Of a stretch of 64,000 nucleotides of DNA, positions 1 through 8,476 are shown piece by piece. Source of the stretch: Betaproteobacteria bacterium. GTDB taxonomy: Bacteria > Pseudomonadota > Gammaproteobacteria > Burkholderiales > Ga0077523. Numbering within the stretch: position 1 is the first letter of the stretch; every line of letters starts with the position of its first letter. Under the pieces are notes generated by a model, which saw only the letters and a program-made list of their open reading frames with translations, ran no database searches and was not told the DNA's origin. Both the position numbers and the translations under genes were made by a program. The DNA lies in the NCBI GenBank assembly GCA_016125475.1, contig WGLR01000033.1, forward strand, positions 29,688-93,687. The letters run 5' to 3'.

Positions 1-271
1 GGAACGACGCGAGCGTGCGGGACTCCTCGACGAAGCGCTCCAGCCCCCACCGGAAGGTTTCGGCGTGGCCGTCGGAACGCGGTCGCACGGACTGGTCCCG
101 CGCGCGCGTCGCCATGTCCGCGGGCAGGAACTCCTTGATCGCCACGCGCAGGTTGAGATTCGCGTCCGTCGCGAGATAGGTGAGGCCGAAGCCCCCGACG
201 CCCAGCGTGCTCTCGATGCGGTACTCGTGGAGACCGTATCCGCTCGGAAGGGCGATGTCGGCGGCGTCCAT
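1..271 (-). CDS. Serine/threonine protein kinase, N-terminal part (cut by window edge)
   Basis: I translated this from the complement because the ORF track does not list it. It starts MDAADIALPSGYGLHEYRIE and continues with a glycine-rich loop (LGVGGFGLTYLA) and the VAIKEFLP lysine motif. These are subdomains I and II of a Hanks-type Ser/Thr kinase; the rest, including the catalytic loop, lies outside the window. The start is 25 nt after the stop of the upstream haem-motif membrane protein on the same strand, so the two are probably co-transcribed. The kinase family assignment is firm. The substrate and any C-terminal domains cannot be seen. Confidence 0.85.
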   Translation of the reverse strand, partial: MDAADIALPSGYGLHEYRIESTLGVGGFGLTYLATDANLNLRVAIKEFLPADMATRARDQSVRPRSDGHAETFRWGLERFVEESRTLASF

Positions 272-296
272 CACTGCGCGTCGGCCGCGGGCGCGG

Positions 297-1166
297 CTAC
301 TCGCCGATCATGCGCATCGCCTTCTCGAGGCTGCGGCGCATTCGGTTGAAGGACTGGCCGAGCAGCGACATCTCGTCGCGCCCGGTCTCGTCGAATTCCG
401 GAATGTCCGTCTCGCCCATCGAGACCCGATCGGCCGCAGCGGACATCCGCGTGACAGGTCTCACGATGAGCAGCGAGAGCATGACGTTGAGGATCACGAA
501 CAGCACGACGAAGATGGCCGCGAGAGAACCCATGAACGTGAGGAACACGCGATTGGCGTTGCGCACCGGCAGCGTCATCGGCACCGAGACGATCTGCGCG
601 CCGATGACCTCGCCCTTGGACCACCCGAATCCGTTGCCGGGTCCGTAGAGCCTGACCATGGCGGGCGGTGCACTGTCCGGAACGGAATGGCACGACAGGC
701 AGGCGGCGTCGTTCACGCGGAGCGGTCGGGCCAGGTAGAGGGAGGGTCCGAGTTCCGTGTCGCGGACGCCGGAGATCTCCCTGCGCGAGCCGTCGTTGCG
801 GAACGCGTTCACAATGTCCGCTTCCCAGTCCACCGCGCGGTCGGCCGGGTTGGTGGGGTTGAGTGTCGCTTCCTTGTAGCTGTAGTCCGCGTAGGTGGCA
901 CGCAGCCGGCGCATGATCTCGTGCGCCGCGAAGGCGGGCACGCTCTCCTTCAGGAACTCCCCGTCCACCTTGCGCAGTTTGGCGCGGACGTCCTCGACGG
1001 TGTAGGCGCGCATCGCGAGCGCCGCCACCATCATCACGCCCGCGTTGCGCAGCACTTCCTCCTCCGCCGTCCGGTGCAGCAGCCGGTAGGAAACGGTACC
1101 CGAGATCCCGAGACCGAGCGCGAACACGACGAGCAGAACGACGTTGAACTTGAGGCGCAGTCCCAA
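297..1166 (-). CDS. Membrane sensor-like protein with DUF3365/Tll0287-like haem domain and HAMP domain
   Basis: A 289-residue protein with an N-terminal membrane helix (about residues 8-27), a periplasmic domain carrying one c-type haem motif (CLSCH, near residue 157), a second membrane helix (about 205-228) and a HAMP-like stretch (RPVTRMSAAADRVSMGE) before a short C-terminal helix. This layout matches Tll0287/DUF3365 proteins, which are often the input half of sensor kinases, but no histidine kinase domain follows. The start is TTG with a GGAGGG site upstream. The next gene is the Ser/Thr kinase, so the haem domain may pass a redox or gas signal to it; that link is inference. Confidence 0.8.
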   Translation of the reverse strand: MGLRLKFNVVLLVVFALGLGISGTVSYRLLHRTAEEEVLRNAGVMMVAALAMRAYTVEDVRAKLRKVDGEFLKESVPAFAAHEIMRRLRATYADYSYKEATLNPTNPADRAVDWEADIVNAFRNDGSRREISGVRDTELGPSLYLARPLRVNDAACLSCHSVPDSAPPAMVRLYGPGNGFGWSKGEVIGAQIVSVPMTLPVRNANRVFLTFMGSLAAIFVVLFVILNVMLSLLIVRPVTRMSAAADRVSMGETDIPEFDETGRDEMSLLGQSFNRMRRSLEKAMRMIGE

Positions 1167-1274
1167 GGTGTTTCCCTCCGATCACGACGGGCGCGGCGGC
1201 ATTATAGGCGCCGCCTCGCCCGGCGACCACGACGGCTGCCGGCGCTCGGTCCGCGCGACGTTCAGGCTACTGGA

Positions 1275-1694
1275 TCAGCCCGCAAGCGTCGCGAGCCGCG
1301 AGGCGACGAAGTCTGTGACGGCCTGATCTTCCTCGGACTTGAGCCCGCTCACGCCGACCGCGCCGACGAGGGTGCCGTCCGCGGTCTTGAGCGGAGACCC
1401 GCCCGGCAGTGCCGTGAGCAGCGGGTCACAGAAATAGGCGGCCTCGATCTTCTCCTTGTGGAGTCGTTCGAGGAACGCCTGGGTGGTCACCCCCATGCGC
1501 GCACTGCTGTAGGCCTTGCCCTGGGCGATCTGGACACTGCGCACGGGGGAGCCCGGCATGCGTGCGAAGGCGAGCAGGAAACCCTTGTCGTCGCACACCG
1601 CCACGCAGATGGGACGGCCGAAGTCTTCGGTTGCCTTCTGCATCGCGTGCGCAACGAGTTGCTGTGCCCTTTCCAGATCCAGTGTCTGCATCAT
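1275..1694 (-). CDS. GlcG/HbpS-family (DUF336) haem-binding-like protein
   Basis: A 139-residue protein with no signal peptide, of normal length for the GlcG/HbpS family. It has the usual alternating helix and strand pattern, with motifs such as AFARMPGSPVRS, the KAYSSARMG segment and a C-terminal GAVGVSGLKSEEDQ. The start is the first of two tandem ATG codons, with GGGAG six bases upstream. Family members bind haem or degradation products in some species, and many are found next to oxidoreductase genes; the biochemical role is mostly undefined. It is divergent from the PQQ-type dehydrogenase gene, with 163 bases between the starts. Confidence 0.85.
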   Translation of the reverse strand: MMQTLDLERAQQLVAHAMQKATEDFGRPICVAVCDDKGFLLAFARMPGSPVRSVQIAQGKAYSSARMGVTTQAFLERLHKEKIEAAYFCDPLLTALPGGSPLKTADGTLVGAVGVSGLKSEEDQAVTDFVASRLATLAG

Positions 1695-1857
1695 GAGTAC
1701 TCCCGTCGAAGAATTGATCGATCGCGCGATTCTACAAAAGGTGACGACGCCAGCCCCCTCCGGGTCGTCCGGGTGCCCGCCACGCCACTGTTAACATGAC
1801 CCAGGGTTCCACGGTGATCCCGTGGTCCGACGACACCGCCACAGGAGGAGCCACACC

Positions 1858-3654
1858 ATGCGTCACGCCCTTCTTGCCGCCCTCGTGCTCGCGTGCGCGC
1901 TACCTGCCCACGCCGACACGAGCCCTGTCGACGACGCGCGTCTGCTGCGCGCGGACGCCGACCACGCCGACTGGCTCACCTACGGGCGCGACTACGCGAA
2001 CCGTCGCTTCTCGCCCCTCGCGCAGATCAATAGGGGCAACGTGGGCCGCCTCGCACCGGCCTGGACCTTCCATTCGGGCGTCAAGGCGACGTTCGAGGCC
2101 AGCCCGATCGTCGTCGACGGCGTCATGTACGTGTCGCTCCCGTTCGATCACGTCGTCGCACTCGATGCCGCCACGGGACGGGAGATCTGGCGGTACAGGC
2201 ACGACCGCCACACGAAACGGATGTGCTGCGGACCCGCGAATCGCGGCGTGGCCGTTGCCTACGGCAAGGTCTTCATCGGCACGGTGGACGCCCGGCTGAT
2301 CGCGCTGGATCAGCGTACCGGCAGGCCGGTCTGGGACATCCCGCTCGTCGACGACCTCCACGGCACGACCGAACACAAGGACCAGCTCGGCGCGAACGAC
2401 CCGCTGCGGCAGAGCACGGTGGCGGGCTCGACCGGCGTCGGCGCGAACATGGCCCCGCTCGTGTATCGCGGCAAGGTCGTCATCGGCATCACGGGTGTCG
2501 GCTACGGACTGCACCTGGACTCCGACCGCCCCGGCGCGCCGCTGGGCGCGGTGGTCGGCATCGCCGGGCAGAGTCAGCGGGCCGGCTTCTACGCGGCGTT
2601 CGACGCGGAGACCGGAAAGAGGCTGTGGCAGTTCGACTCGACGCCGAAGTCGGGCTGGGCGGGGGACTTTCGCGCGACGACGCCCGGCGGCGAAGCACTC
2701 CATCGCGACCTCGCGAACGAGCGCGCGAACCTGAACAAGTACCCGGATGCCGCCCGGGAGGGCGGCGGCTCGGCGTGGACGACGCCCGCGTTCGATCCCG
2801 ACACGAACACGCTGTTCGTCGGCATCGGAAATCCGTCTCCGCAGATGGACGACGAAACCCGGCCGGGCGACAACCTCTACACGGTGTCTCTCGTGGCACT
2901 GGACGCCGACACCGGGGCCCTGAAGTGGTACTGCCAGTTCGTGCCGCACGATCTCTGGGGCTACGACGTCGCGAGCCCGCCCGTGCTGCTGGACGTCCCG
3001 ACCCGGGAAGGCATGGTGCCGGCCGTCGGTCATGCGGGCAAGACCGGCTGGTGGTACGTGGTCGACCGCCGGACGGGACGCCTGCTCTACAAGTCGCCGG
3101 ACCTCGTTCCGCACTCGAACATGTTCGCGCGCCCCACCGAGCAGGGCGTCGACATCGCACCGGGCGGAGCCGGCGGCGTGAGCTGGTCCCCCCTCGCCCT
3201 CGACCCCCGAACGGGGCTCGCCTACATCGCCGCACTGCACTGGCCGATGCGCTACACGGTGACCGAGATTCCCGCGACCGACGACAAGCCTGCGGTGCGT
3301 TACACGAAGCTCGAACCCGCGGGAGGTCCGCGATGGGGCGTCCTGAGCGCGGTCGACACGCGTGCGGAAGGCAGGATCGTCTGGCAGGTCCGGACGCCGG
3401 AACCCCTCATGGGCGGCGTGCTCGCGACGGCCGGCAACCTGATTTTCACGGGAGAAGGCGATGGCAGCTTCCGGGCCTACGACGCCGCCTCGGGCAAGGT
3501 GCTCTGGACACACCGCACCGAGGCCGGCGCGAACGCGCCGCCCGTGACCTACGAGGTCGACGGACGGCAGTACGTCGCGGTGGCGGCCGGCGGCAACCAG
3601 CTCTTCGGCTTCACCCGGGGAGACGCGATCGAGGTCTTCGCGCTGCCGGAATAG
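1858..3654 (+). CDS. Secreted PQQ-dependent dehydrogenase-like beta-propeller protein
   Basis: A 598-residue protein with a clear signal peptide (MRHALLAALVLACALPAHA) and the tryptophan-docking repeats of an eight-bladed quinoprotein (for example LIALDQRTGRPVWD, ALDADTGALKWY). It keeps the adjacent cysteine pair (MCCGPANRG) typical of methanol/ethanol-type dehydrogenases and the GNPSP segment that carries the Ca-ligand Asn. Two usual positions look changed: HDLWGYD has Gly where most homologues have the catalytic Asp (HDxWDYD), and ITGVGYG has Gly near the usual Ca-ligand Glu. The start at 1858 is preferred over 1822 because AGGAGG lies upstream and the signal peptide starts there. Substrate unknown. 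Confidence 0.85.
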   Translation: MRHALLAALVLACALPAHADTSPVDDARLLRADADHADWLTYGRDYANRRFSPLAQINRGNVGRLAPAWTFHSGVKATFEASPIVVDGVMYVSLPFDHVVALDAATGREIWRYRHDRHTKRMCCGPANRGVAVAYGKVFIGTVDARLIALDQRTGRPVWDIPLVDDLHGTTEHKDQLGANDPLRQSTVAGSTGVGANMAPLVYRGKVVIGITGVGYGLHLDSDRPGAPLGAVVGIAGQSQRAGFYAAFDAETGKRLWQFDSTPKSGWAGDFRATTPGGEALHRDLANERANLNKYPDAAREGGGSAWTTPAFDPDTNTLFVGIGNPSPQMDDETRPGDNLYTVSLVALDADTGALKWYCQFVPHDLWGYDVASPPVLLDVPTREGMVPAVGHAGKTGWWYVVDRRTGRLLYKSPDLVPHSNMFARPTEQGVDIAPGGAGGVSWSPLALDPRTGLAYIAALHWPMRYTVTEIPATDDKPAVRYTKLEPAGGPRWGVLSAVDTRAEGRIVWQVRTPEPLMGGVLATAGNLIFTGEGDGSFRAYDAASGKVLWTHRTEAGANAPPVTYEVDGRQYVAVAAGGNQLFGFTRGDAIEVFALPE

Positions 3655-3677
3655 GTCGCGCGTCACCGGACGCAGTC

Positions 3678-3703
3678 GTTCCCCCGGCCCCTGCCGGGGG
3701 AAC
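3678..3703. terminator. Bidirectional terminator-like hairpin
   Basis: A perfect 11-bp stem (GTTCCCCCGGC / GCCGGGGGAAC) with a CCCT loop lies in the short gap between the converging dehydrogenase and rhodanese genes. It has no strong T tract on either side, so its termination strength is uncertain. Confidence 0.65.
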
Positions 3704-3709
3704 GCCGCG

Positions 3710-4564
3710 CTACGGATTCGCGGACGCCACGGGCAGGTCCGTGCGCCGCCCCCATTCGTCCCACGAGCCGTCGTAGACGCGCCAGCGGTCGTTGCCGGTC
3801 AGGTGCAGACCGAGAGCCAGGATGCACGCGGTGAGGCCGGAGCCGCAGGTGAGCGTGACAGGGCGGTCCCCGGTGATGCCCGCGGCAGCGATGCGCCGGC
3901 GGATCTCGTCGGGCGGAAGGAACCTGCGGGTCTGCGGATCGAGCAGTTCCGCCCAGTAGAGGTTCACGCTGTTCGGGATGTGGCCCGCGCGCGTGCCGGG
4001 ATAGCGGTCCTGCTCGGTCCCCGCGAACCGGCCGGGCGTGCGCGCGTCGAGAATCTGCTCCCGCTGCGTCGTCGATGCCTCGAGCACGTCCGGCCAGAAG
4101 GCAGCGAGGTGTCGCCCCTCGCCGGGCTCGAACGTCGCGGGCGTGACGGTCACTTCCCCGGCATCGGTGGGCAGCCCCTCGAGCTTCCACGCCTTGAGAC
4201 CTCCGTCGAGGATCGACACGTTGTCGTAGCCGTAGTGGCGGAACAGCCACCACACGCGCGCGGCGCTGTAGAGCCCGGGCGTGTCGTAGGCGACGACGTG
4301 CGTGCGGTTGTCGATCCCGAGCGCCCCCATCTCCCGCGCGAACTTCTCGCGCGATGGCAGCTTGCGGCGCAGGGGGTTGTCGGGATCCGCCACGCGCTCG
4401 AAGTCCAGAAAGACCGCGCCGGGAATGTGTTCGGCGCGATACTCCGCCGCCGCGTCGCGTCCCGTGTCGGGAAGGTGGACCGTCGCATCGACGATGCGCA
4501 GACCGGAATCGTTCAGGTGCTCGTTCAGCCAGGTCGTGCCGACCACGGGACCCGGATATGTCAT
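3710..4564 (-). CDS. sseA: Two-domain sulfurtransferase (thiosulfate or 3-mercaptopyruvate, rhodanese family)
   Basis: A 284-residue tandem rhodanese protein. The N-terminal inactive domain has the ILDGGLKAWKLEG signature; the C-terminal domain carries the active-site loop CGSGLTA and ends with the VYDGSWDEWG motif. The CGSG loop resembles 3-mercaptopyruvate sulfurtransferases more than the CRxGxx[RT] loop of thiosulfate rhodaneses, so the substrate is probably 3-mercaptopyruvate. The start at 4564 (MTYPGPVVG) has an ideal AGGAGG site; the longer ORF in the track reads back into the intergenic region. It is cytosolic by lack of a signal peptide and may share a transcript with the upstream SDR gene. 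Confidence 0.88.
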   Translation of the reverse strand: MTYPGPVVGTTWLNEHLNDSGLRIVDATVHLPDTGRDAAAEYRAEHIPGAVFLDFERVADPDNPLRRKLPSREKFAREMGALGIDNRTHVVAYDTPGLYSAARVWWLFRHYGYDNVSILDGGLKAWKLEGLPTDAGEVTVTPATFEPGEGRHLAAFWPDVLEASTTQREQILDARTPGRFAGTEQDRYPGTRAGHIPNSVNLYWAELLDPQTRRFLPPDEIRRRIAAAGITGDRPVTLTCGSGLTACILALGLHLTGNDRWRVYDGSWDEWGRRTDLPVASANP

Positions 4565-4625
4565 GGACTGCCTCCTCTTCTGTCGTATTGCGTCTGGCGC
4601 CCGGCGACGAGCGCCGGGACGGCGC

Positions 4626-5402
4626 TCAGACCAGCGCCTGCAGGTTGCCGTCGATGCTGATGGCCTGCCCCGAGAAGGTCCGCGCACGCGGGGACGCGAG
4701 GAACAGGATCATGTCCGCGAGCTGGTCCGGCTGTATGAGTTCCTTGATCGACGCATGCGCGAGCCATGCCGACTGGATCTCGGCCGGCGACTTGCCCGCG
4801 ACCTCGGCCTTGGCCTCGATCACCTTGCGGATACGCTCGCCCTCCACGACGCCGGGCAGGATCGCATTGCAGCGGATGCCGTACTGGCCGAGTTCCATCG
4901 CGATCGTCTTCGTGAATCCCACGACCCCCCACTTGGCCGCCGAGTAGGGCGACCGGTTCGGAAACCCGAACTTCCCGGCGGCGGAGGAGAGGTTCACGAT
5001 GGACGGGTTGCCGGACTGCTTCAGGTGTTCGACCGCGATCCGCGTGCAGTTGAACTGGCTCGTGAGAGACACCTCTATGCAGCGGTCCCAGTCCTCCGGC
5101 GCGATCTCGTGCACGGGGCCGGTGGGTCCGGCGATGCCCGCATTGTTCACGAGGCAGTCCAGCCCGCCGAGCACCGCGACGGCCTCCTGGAAAAGCTTCG
5201 CGACCGCGGCACGGTCGGCCACGTCGCACTCGCTCGCCGAGATGGCGGGATGAGATTCCTTCAGCCTCGCAAGCGCGGCGCGATCGATGTCGCACACATG
5301 CACGCGCGCACCTTCCTGCGCGAACGCTTCGGCCACCTTCAGTCCTATGCCGCCCGCACCTGCCGTGATCAGGACGCGCAATCCACGGATACCCAAGTCC
5401 AC
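4626..5402 (-). CDS. SDR family oxidoreductase
   Basis: A short-chain dehydrogenase/reductase of about 258 residues. The Rossmann glycine motif is AGAGGIG (usual TGxxxGIG, first Gly replaced by Ala), followed by the NNAG motif, catalytic Ser in SSAAGKFG, and YSAAK for the Tyr/Lys pair. The C-terminal part (SGQAISIDGN) is typical of 3-oxoacyl-ACP-reductase-like SDRs. The start is taken as GTG at 5402, five bases after GGGAGG; a GTG six bases earlier is also possible. The track's 345-residue version extends upstream with no homologous sequence. Substrate cannot be told from sequence. Confidence 0.87.
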   Translation of the reverse strand: MDLGIRGLRVLITAGAGGIGLKVAEAFAQEGARVHVCDIDRAALARLKESHPAISASECDVADRAAVAKLFQEAVAVLGGLDCLVNNAGIAGPTGPVHEIAPEDWDRCIEVSLTSQFNCTRIAVEHLKQSGNPSIVNLSSAAGKFGFPNRSPYSAAKWGVVGFTKTIAMELGQYGIRCNAILPGVVEGERIRKVIEAKAEVAGKSPAEIQSAWLAHASIKELIQPDQLADMILFLASPRARTFSGQAISIDGNLQALV

Positions 5403-5609
5403 TGTCACCTCCCGTTGTCCGTTGTGGACGCATGCTAGCAAACCCGAAAGCCGAAAGCCCGCGTCACGCGGCGACCCACGGGCGCGCGCACCGGACGGGC
5501 CGAGCGACGCCCTGGTGACCGCCTTGCTACACTTTCTTGTCGCCGACCTGTTTCGACCATCCGGCCCGCACCGGTGCGCGCACGGATTCCCGGTACGGAG
5601 CCACCTGAA

Positions 5610-6107
5610 ATGATGAAACCTCCCATCCCCCCGCACGACGCGGAACGCGTGGCCGCCCTGCACGAACTCCTCGTCCTCGACACGGAGCCGGAAGAGCGGT
5701 TCGACGCGATCACCCGCTTCTGCCAGTCGCGGTTCGACACGAGCATCGCCCTGGTGAGCCTCGTCGACGAGGACAGGCAGTGGTTCAAGTCACGCTGCGG
5801 GCTCGACACGACGCAGACACCGCGCGACGTGAGCTTCTGCGCCCACGCGATCCTGGAGGACGAACCGTTCATGATCCCGGATGCACGGCAGGACGAGCGC
5901 TTCGCGGACAATCCGCTCGTGACGGGGCCACCCTACATCCGGTTCTATGCGGGCATCCCGTTGCGGCTCGGGAGCGGGCACGCCGTCGGAACGCTGTGCC
6001 TGATCGACTCCAGGCCGAGGACGCTGCAGCCGGAGGATCTCGCGGATCTCGCGAATCTCGCGCGCCTCGTGGTGCTGGAACTCGAGCGGGTGCGCGAAGC
6101 CCTCTGA
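5610..6107 (+). CDS. Stand-alone GAF domain protein
   Basis: A 165-residue protein made almost entirely of one GAF domain. The typical landmarks are present: ALHELLVLDTEPEERFD at the start, VSLVDEDRQWFKS, SFCAHAIL, and GTLCLID near the end. Such domains usually sit at the N-terminus of diguanylate cyclases or histidine kinases; here there is no output domain before the stop, so the protein must work in trans or by ligand binding alone. The start at 5610 (ATGATG) has CGGAG nine bases upstream. It is convergent with the di-haem protein gene, with 13 bases between the stops. Confidence 0.85.
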   Translation: MMKPPIPPHDAERVAALHELLVLDTEPEERFDAITRFCQSRFDTSIALVSLVDEDRQWFKSRCGLDTTQTPRDVSFCAHAILEDEPFMIPDARQDERFADNPLVTGPPYIRFYAGIPLRLGSGHAVGTLCLIDSRPRTLQPEDLADLANLARLVVLELERVREAL

Positions 6108-6120
6108 CCGTATCGCCGAT

Positions 6121-7581
6121 TCACAGAGACTCGACGAACCGCACGAGCGCATCGCGGTCGGCCGCGGGCATGCGCGCGAATGCGTCCCGCGAGCGCGCGG
6201 CCTCGCCACCGTGCCAGAGTATCGCCTCCCCGACCGTGCGTGCGCGTCCGTCGTGCAGCATCGCGCGGCTGCCGTTCACGGTGCCGGACAGGCCGAGACC
6301 CCAGAGGGCAGGCGTGCGCCAGTCCCTCGGCCCGGCCGCGAACTCCGGGCGACCGTCCGCGAGACCGTCACCCATGTCGTGGAGCAGCAGGTCCGTGTAA
6401 GGATGGATCGTCTGGGCCGCGAGCTGGGGGAGTGCCGGGAATCGCTCCGCCGTGTGCAGTACCGGCGCGTGGCAGATCGCGCACCCTGCGTCCGTGAACA
6501 GGGACTCGCCCCGTATCACGTCGGGGTCCGACGCGTTGCGCCGCGCCGGGACCGCGAGCGCACGCGTCCACAGCTCGAGTTCGTCCCAGTCGGTCACCAC
6601 GAGTTCGGGATCGTTGCCGGGCGTCTGCATCGCACAGATCTTCTGGACCGGCGGGCAGTTCTGCTGCCGGTACGTACGCGACGTGAGTCCCATGTCCTCG
6701 AACGAAGCCAGGGCGATCTGCTGCCGGATGCCGGGCTGCCCTGCCTTCCAGCCGAACCGGCCGAGGGTCATGCCGCCGTTGACGTCGTCGTGCACACGGT
6801 TGGGGTGCCCGCCGAAGCCGAGCCGACGCTGACGGGCGGCGAGCTCGACCAGCGTCGATTCGGGAACCGCCTCGAGCAGACCGGTTCCGTGCAGCGGCTG
6901 CGCGATCCGCAGGGAAGTCATCGTACCCGGCGCGAGCGGACCGAACGCGAGGTGCTCGACGCGAAGACGAGGCCGGCGCAATTCCACCGCCGTTCCGTCC
7001 GGCAACGTGACCACGTGCGTGTCCCAGTCGACGTAGAGCGCCGCCTCGGGCGGGACGGGCGCGGTGTGGTAGGCAAAGTCCGGGAAAGGCCCTCGCAGGG
7101 CGTCGTTCTGAAGCTGCGCACCGTAGGCAGGGTCCGGCACGGGGCCGCCGTCCGGCGATGTCCCGGGGACGGACACGCGTACGACGACGGAGTGCAGCTG
7201 CTCCGTCGCGGACTCCGGAACGCGCCCTCGCCCGCCGCGCACATGACACTCGGCGCAGCTCTTCGCGTTGAAGGTGGGACCTAGCCCCCACTCGAACTGC
7301 AGCGACGAGACGGATGCCCACGTCTTGTCGAAGTGCTTTCGCCCGCGCTGGAGCGCACGAAGCACCGTGATCGGGAGATGCGGGGCAGGCTGCAGGTAGG
7401 CGTCCTGGTCGAATCGCGCGACGGTGAGCGCCCCGGCGGTGATGCTCGCGTCACCGTCGACGTCGGCAGCCCCCGCGAGCGTCAGAAGCGCCGCGAGAGC
7501 CGTGCCCGTGACGGCCAGCGAACGGGCGTGCCGGCGCGCCGGACGCCGGGTGAACGTACCGCACAGTCTGGTCGCGCGCAT
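6121..7581 (-). CDS. Di-haem oxidoreductase family protein (DUF1111/thiol oxidoreductase-like)
   Basis: A protein of about 486 residues with an N-terminal signal/anchor helix and two c-type haem motifs: CAECH in the N-terminal third (next to NAKSCAECHVRGGRGR) and CAICH in the C-terminal third. The pattern ARFDQDAYLQP, GLGPTFN and the late LGLSGTVNGSRAMLHDGRA match the DUF1111 di-haem family, in which the C-terminal half resembles bacterial MauG/peroxidase di-haem proteins. The start at 7581 is chosen because GGGAGGG lies directly upstream; the track's ORF begins earlier, in the promoter of the divergent ABC gene. Periplasmic electron transfer is likely; substrate unknown. Confidence 0.85.
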   Translation of the reverse strand: MRATRLCGTFTRRPARRHARSLAVTGTALAALLTLAGAADVDGDASITAGALTVARFDQDAYLQPAPHLPITVLRALQRGRKHFDKTWASVSSLQFEWGLGPTFNAKSCAECHVRGGRGRVPESATEQLHSVVVRVSVPGTSPDGGPVPDPAYGAQLQNDALRGPFPDFAYHTAPVPPEAALYVDWDTHVVTLPDGTAVELRRPRLRVEHLAFGPLAPGTMTSLRIAQPLHGTGLLEAVPESTLVELAARQRRLGFGGHPNRVHDDVNGGMTLGRFGWKAGQPGIRQQIALASFEDMGLTSRTYRQQNCPPVQKICAMQTPGNDPELVVTDWDELELWTRALAVPARRNASDPDVIRGESLFTDAGCAICHAPVLHTAERFPALPQLAAQTIHPYTDLLLHDMGDGLADGRPEFAAGPRDWRTPALWGLGLSGTVNGSRAMLHDGRARTVGEAILWHGGEAARSRDAFARMPAADRDALVRFVESL

Positions 7582-7705
7582 GCGTTCCCTCCCCCTGGAC
7601 CGCCGGATTCGTGGCGGGCAATGCAGCCTCGCAGCGACGATTCTGGCACACGATCGCACCGGGCGGCGCACCGTCCACGCGCCGCCGCCCGTTAGAATCC
7701 GGGCC

Positions 7706-8476
7706 GTGAACGCATCCGCCCCTTCCGGTCCCGATGACGAGCTCGCGATCGCGCTGCGCGACGTGGAGCACACCTACGCGAGCGGAACACGGGCCCTCCA
7801 GCCCACGACCGTCGACGTCCGGTCCGGCGAGTTCGTGTCGATCATCGGTCCGTCCGGATGCGGCAAGAGCACGCTGATGCGCCTGGTGGCCGGCCTCGAA
7901 CAGCCCGCCCGGGGCCGGGTCAGCCGCCACGCGGGGCTGCGGATCGCCTACGTCTTCCAGCACCCGACGCTCATGCCCTGGGCGCGGGTGCGCGACAACG
8001 TGCGGCTGCCCCTCGAACTCGCGGGTCGCCGCCGCCAGGATATCGACCGCGTCGTGGACGACGCACTCGTCCAGGTCGGGCTCACCGAGTTCTCGGACGC
8101 ATTTCCGCGCGAACTGTCCGGCGGCATGCAGATGCGCGTGTCGATCGCGCGCGCGCTCGCGACCGAGCCCGGGCTCCTGCTCATGGACGAGCCGTTCGGC
8201 GCGCTCGACGAGATCACGCGTGAACGGCTGGACCGCGAACTCCTCGAACTGGCGAGCAGACGCAATCTCACGGTGCTCTTCGTGACGCACAGCCTCCACG
8301 AGGCGGTCTACCTGTCCACGAGGATACTGGTGATGTCGCCGCGCCCCGGACGCGTGACCGGCGAGCTCGCCGTGCCCGATGCCCTGCCGCGCCCGGACGA
8401 CTTCCGCGTGTCGGAAAGGTATGCACGACTGTGCGGACGACTGGGCGCCATGCTGAAGGCGGCCGCCGGCACATGA
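7706..8476 (+). CDS. ABC transporter ATP-binding protein (nitrate/sulfonate/taurine-type importer)
   Basis: A 256-residue ATPase with every expected motif: Walker A GPSGCGKST, Q-loop QHPTLMPW, signature LSGGMQMR, Walker B LLLMDEPFGALDE and switch His in VTHSLHEA. The LMPW Q-loop and overall length place it with the SsuB/TauB/NrtD group of importers. The start is a GTG at 7706 with a weak ribosome site; the track extends it upstream without homology. The stop overlaps the permease ATG by 4 bases (ATGA), so the two are translationally coupled. Substrate is not determined; the matching binding protein is at 11691-12686. Confidence 0.9.
   Translation: MNASAPSGPDDELAIALRDVEHTYASGTRALQPTTVDVRSGEFVSIIGPSGCGKSTLMRLVAGLEQPARGRVSRHAGLRIAYVFQHPTLMPWARVRDNVRLPLELAGRRRQDIDRVVDDALVQVGLTEFSDAFPRELSGGMQMRVSIARALATEPGLLLMDEPFGALDEITRERLDRELLELASRRNLTVLFVTHSLHEAVYLSTRILVMSPRPGRVTGELAVPDALPRPDDFRVSERYARLCGRLGAMLKAAAGT

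Noticed and set aside
1729-1734. TAGAAT as a -10 for the GlcG-like gene
   Set aside because: It matches well but no acceptable -35 lies at the right distance, so it was not listed as a promoter.
180-1799. Plus-strand 539-residue ORF opposite the haem-motif protein and the GlcG-like gene
   Set aside because: Translation is low-complexity Arg/His/Asp-rich, spans two real opposite-strand genes, has no domain and no ribosome site. It is a high-GC shadow.
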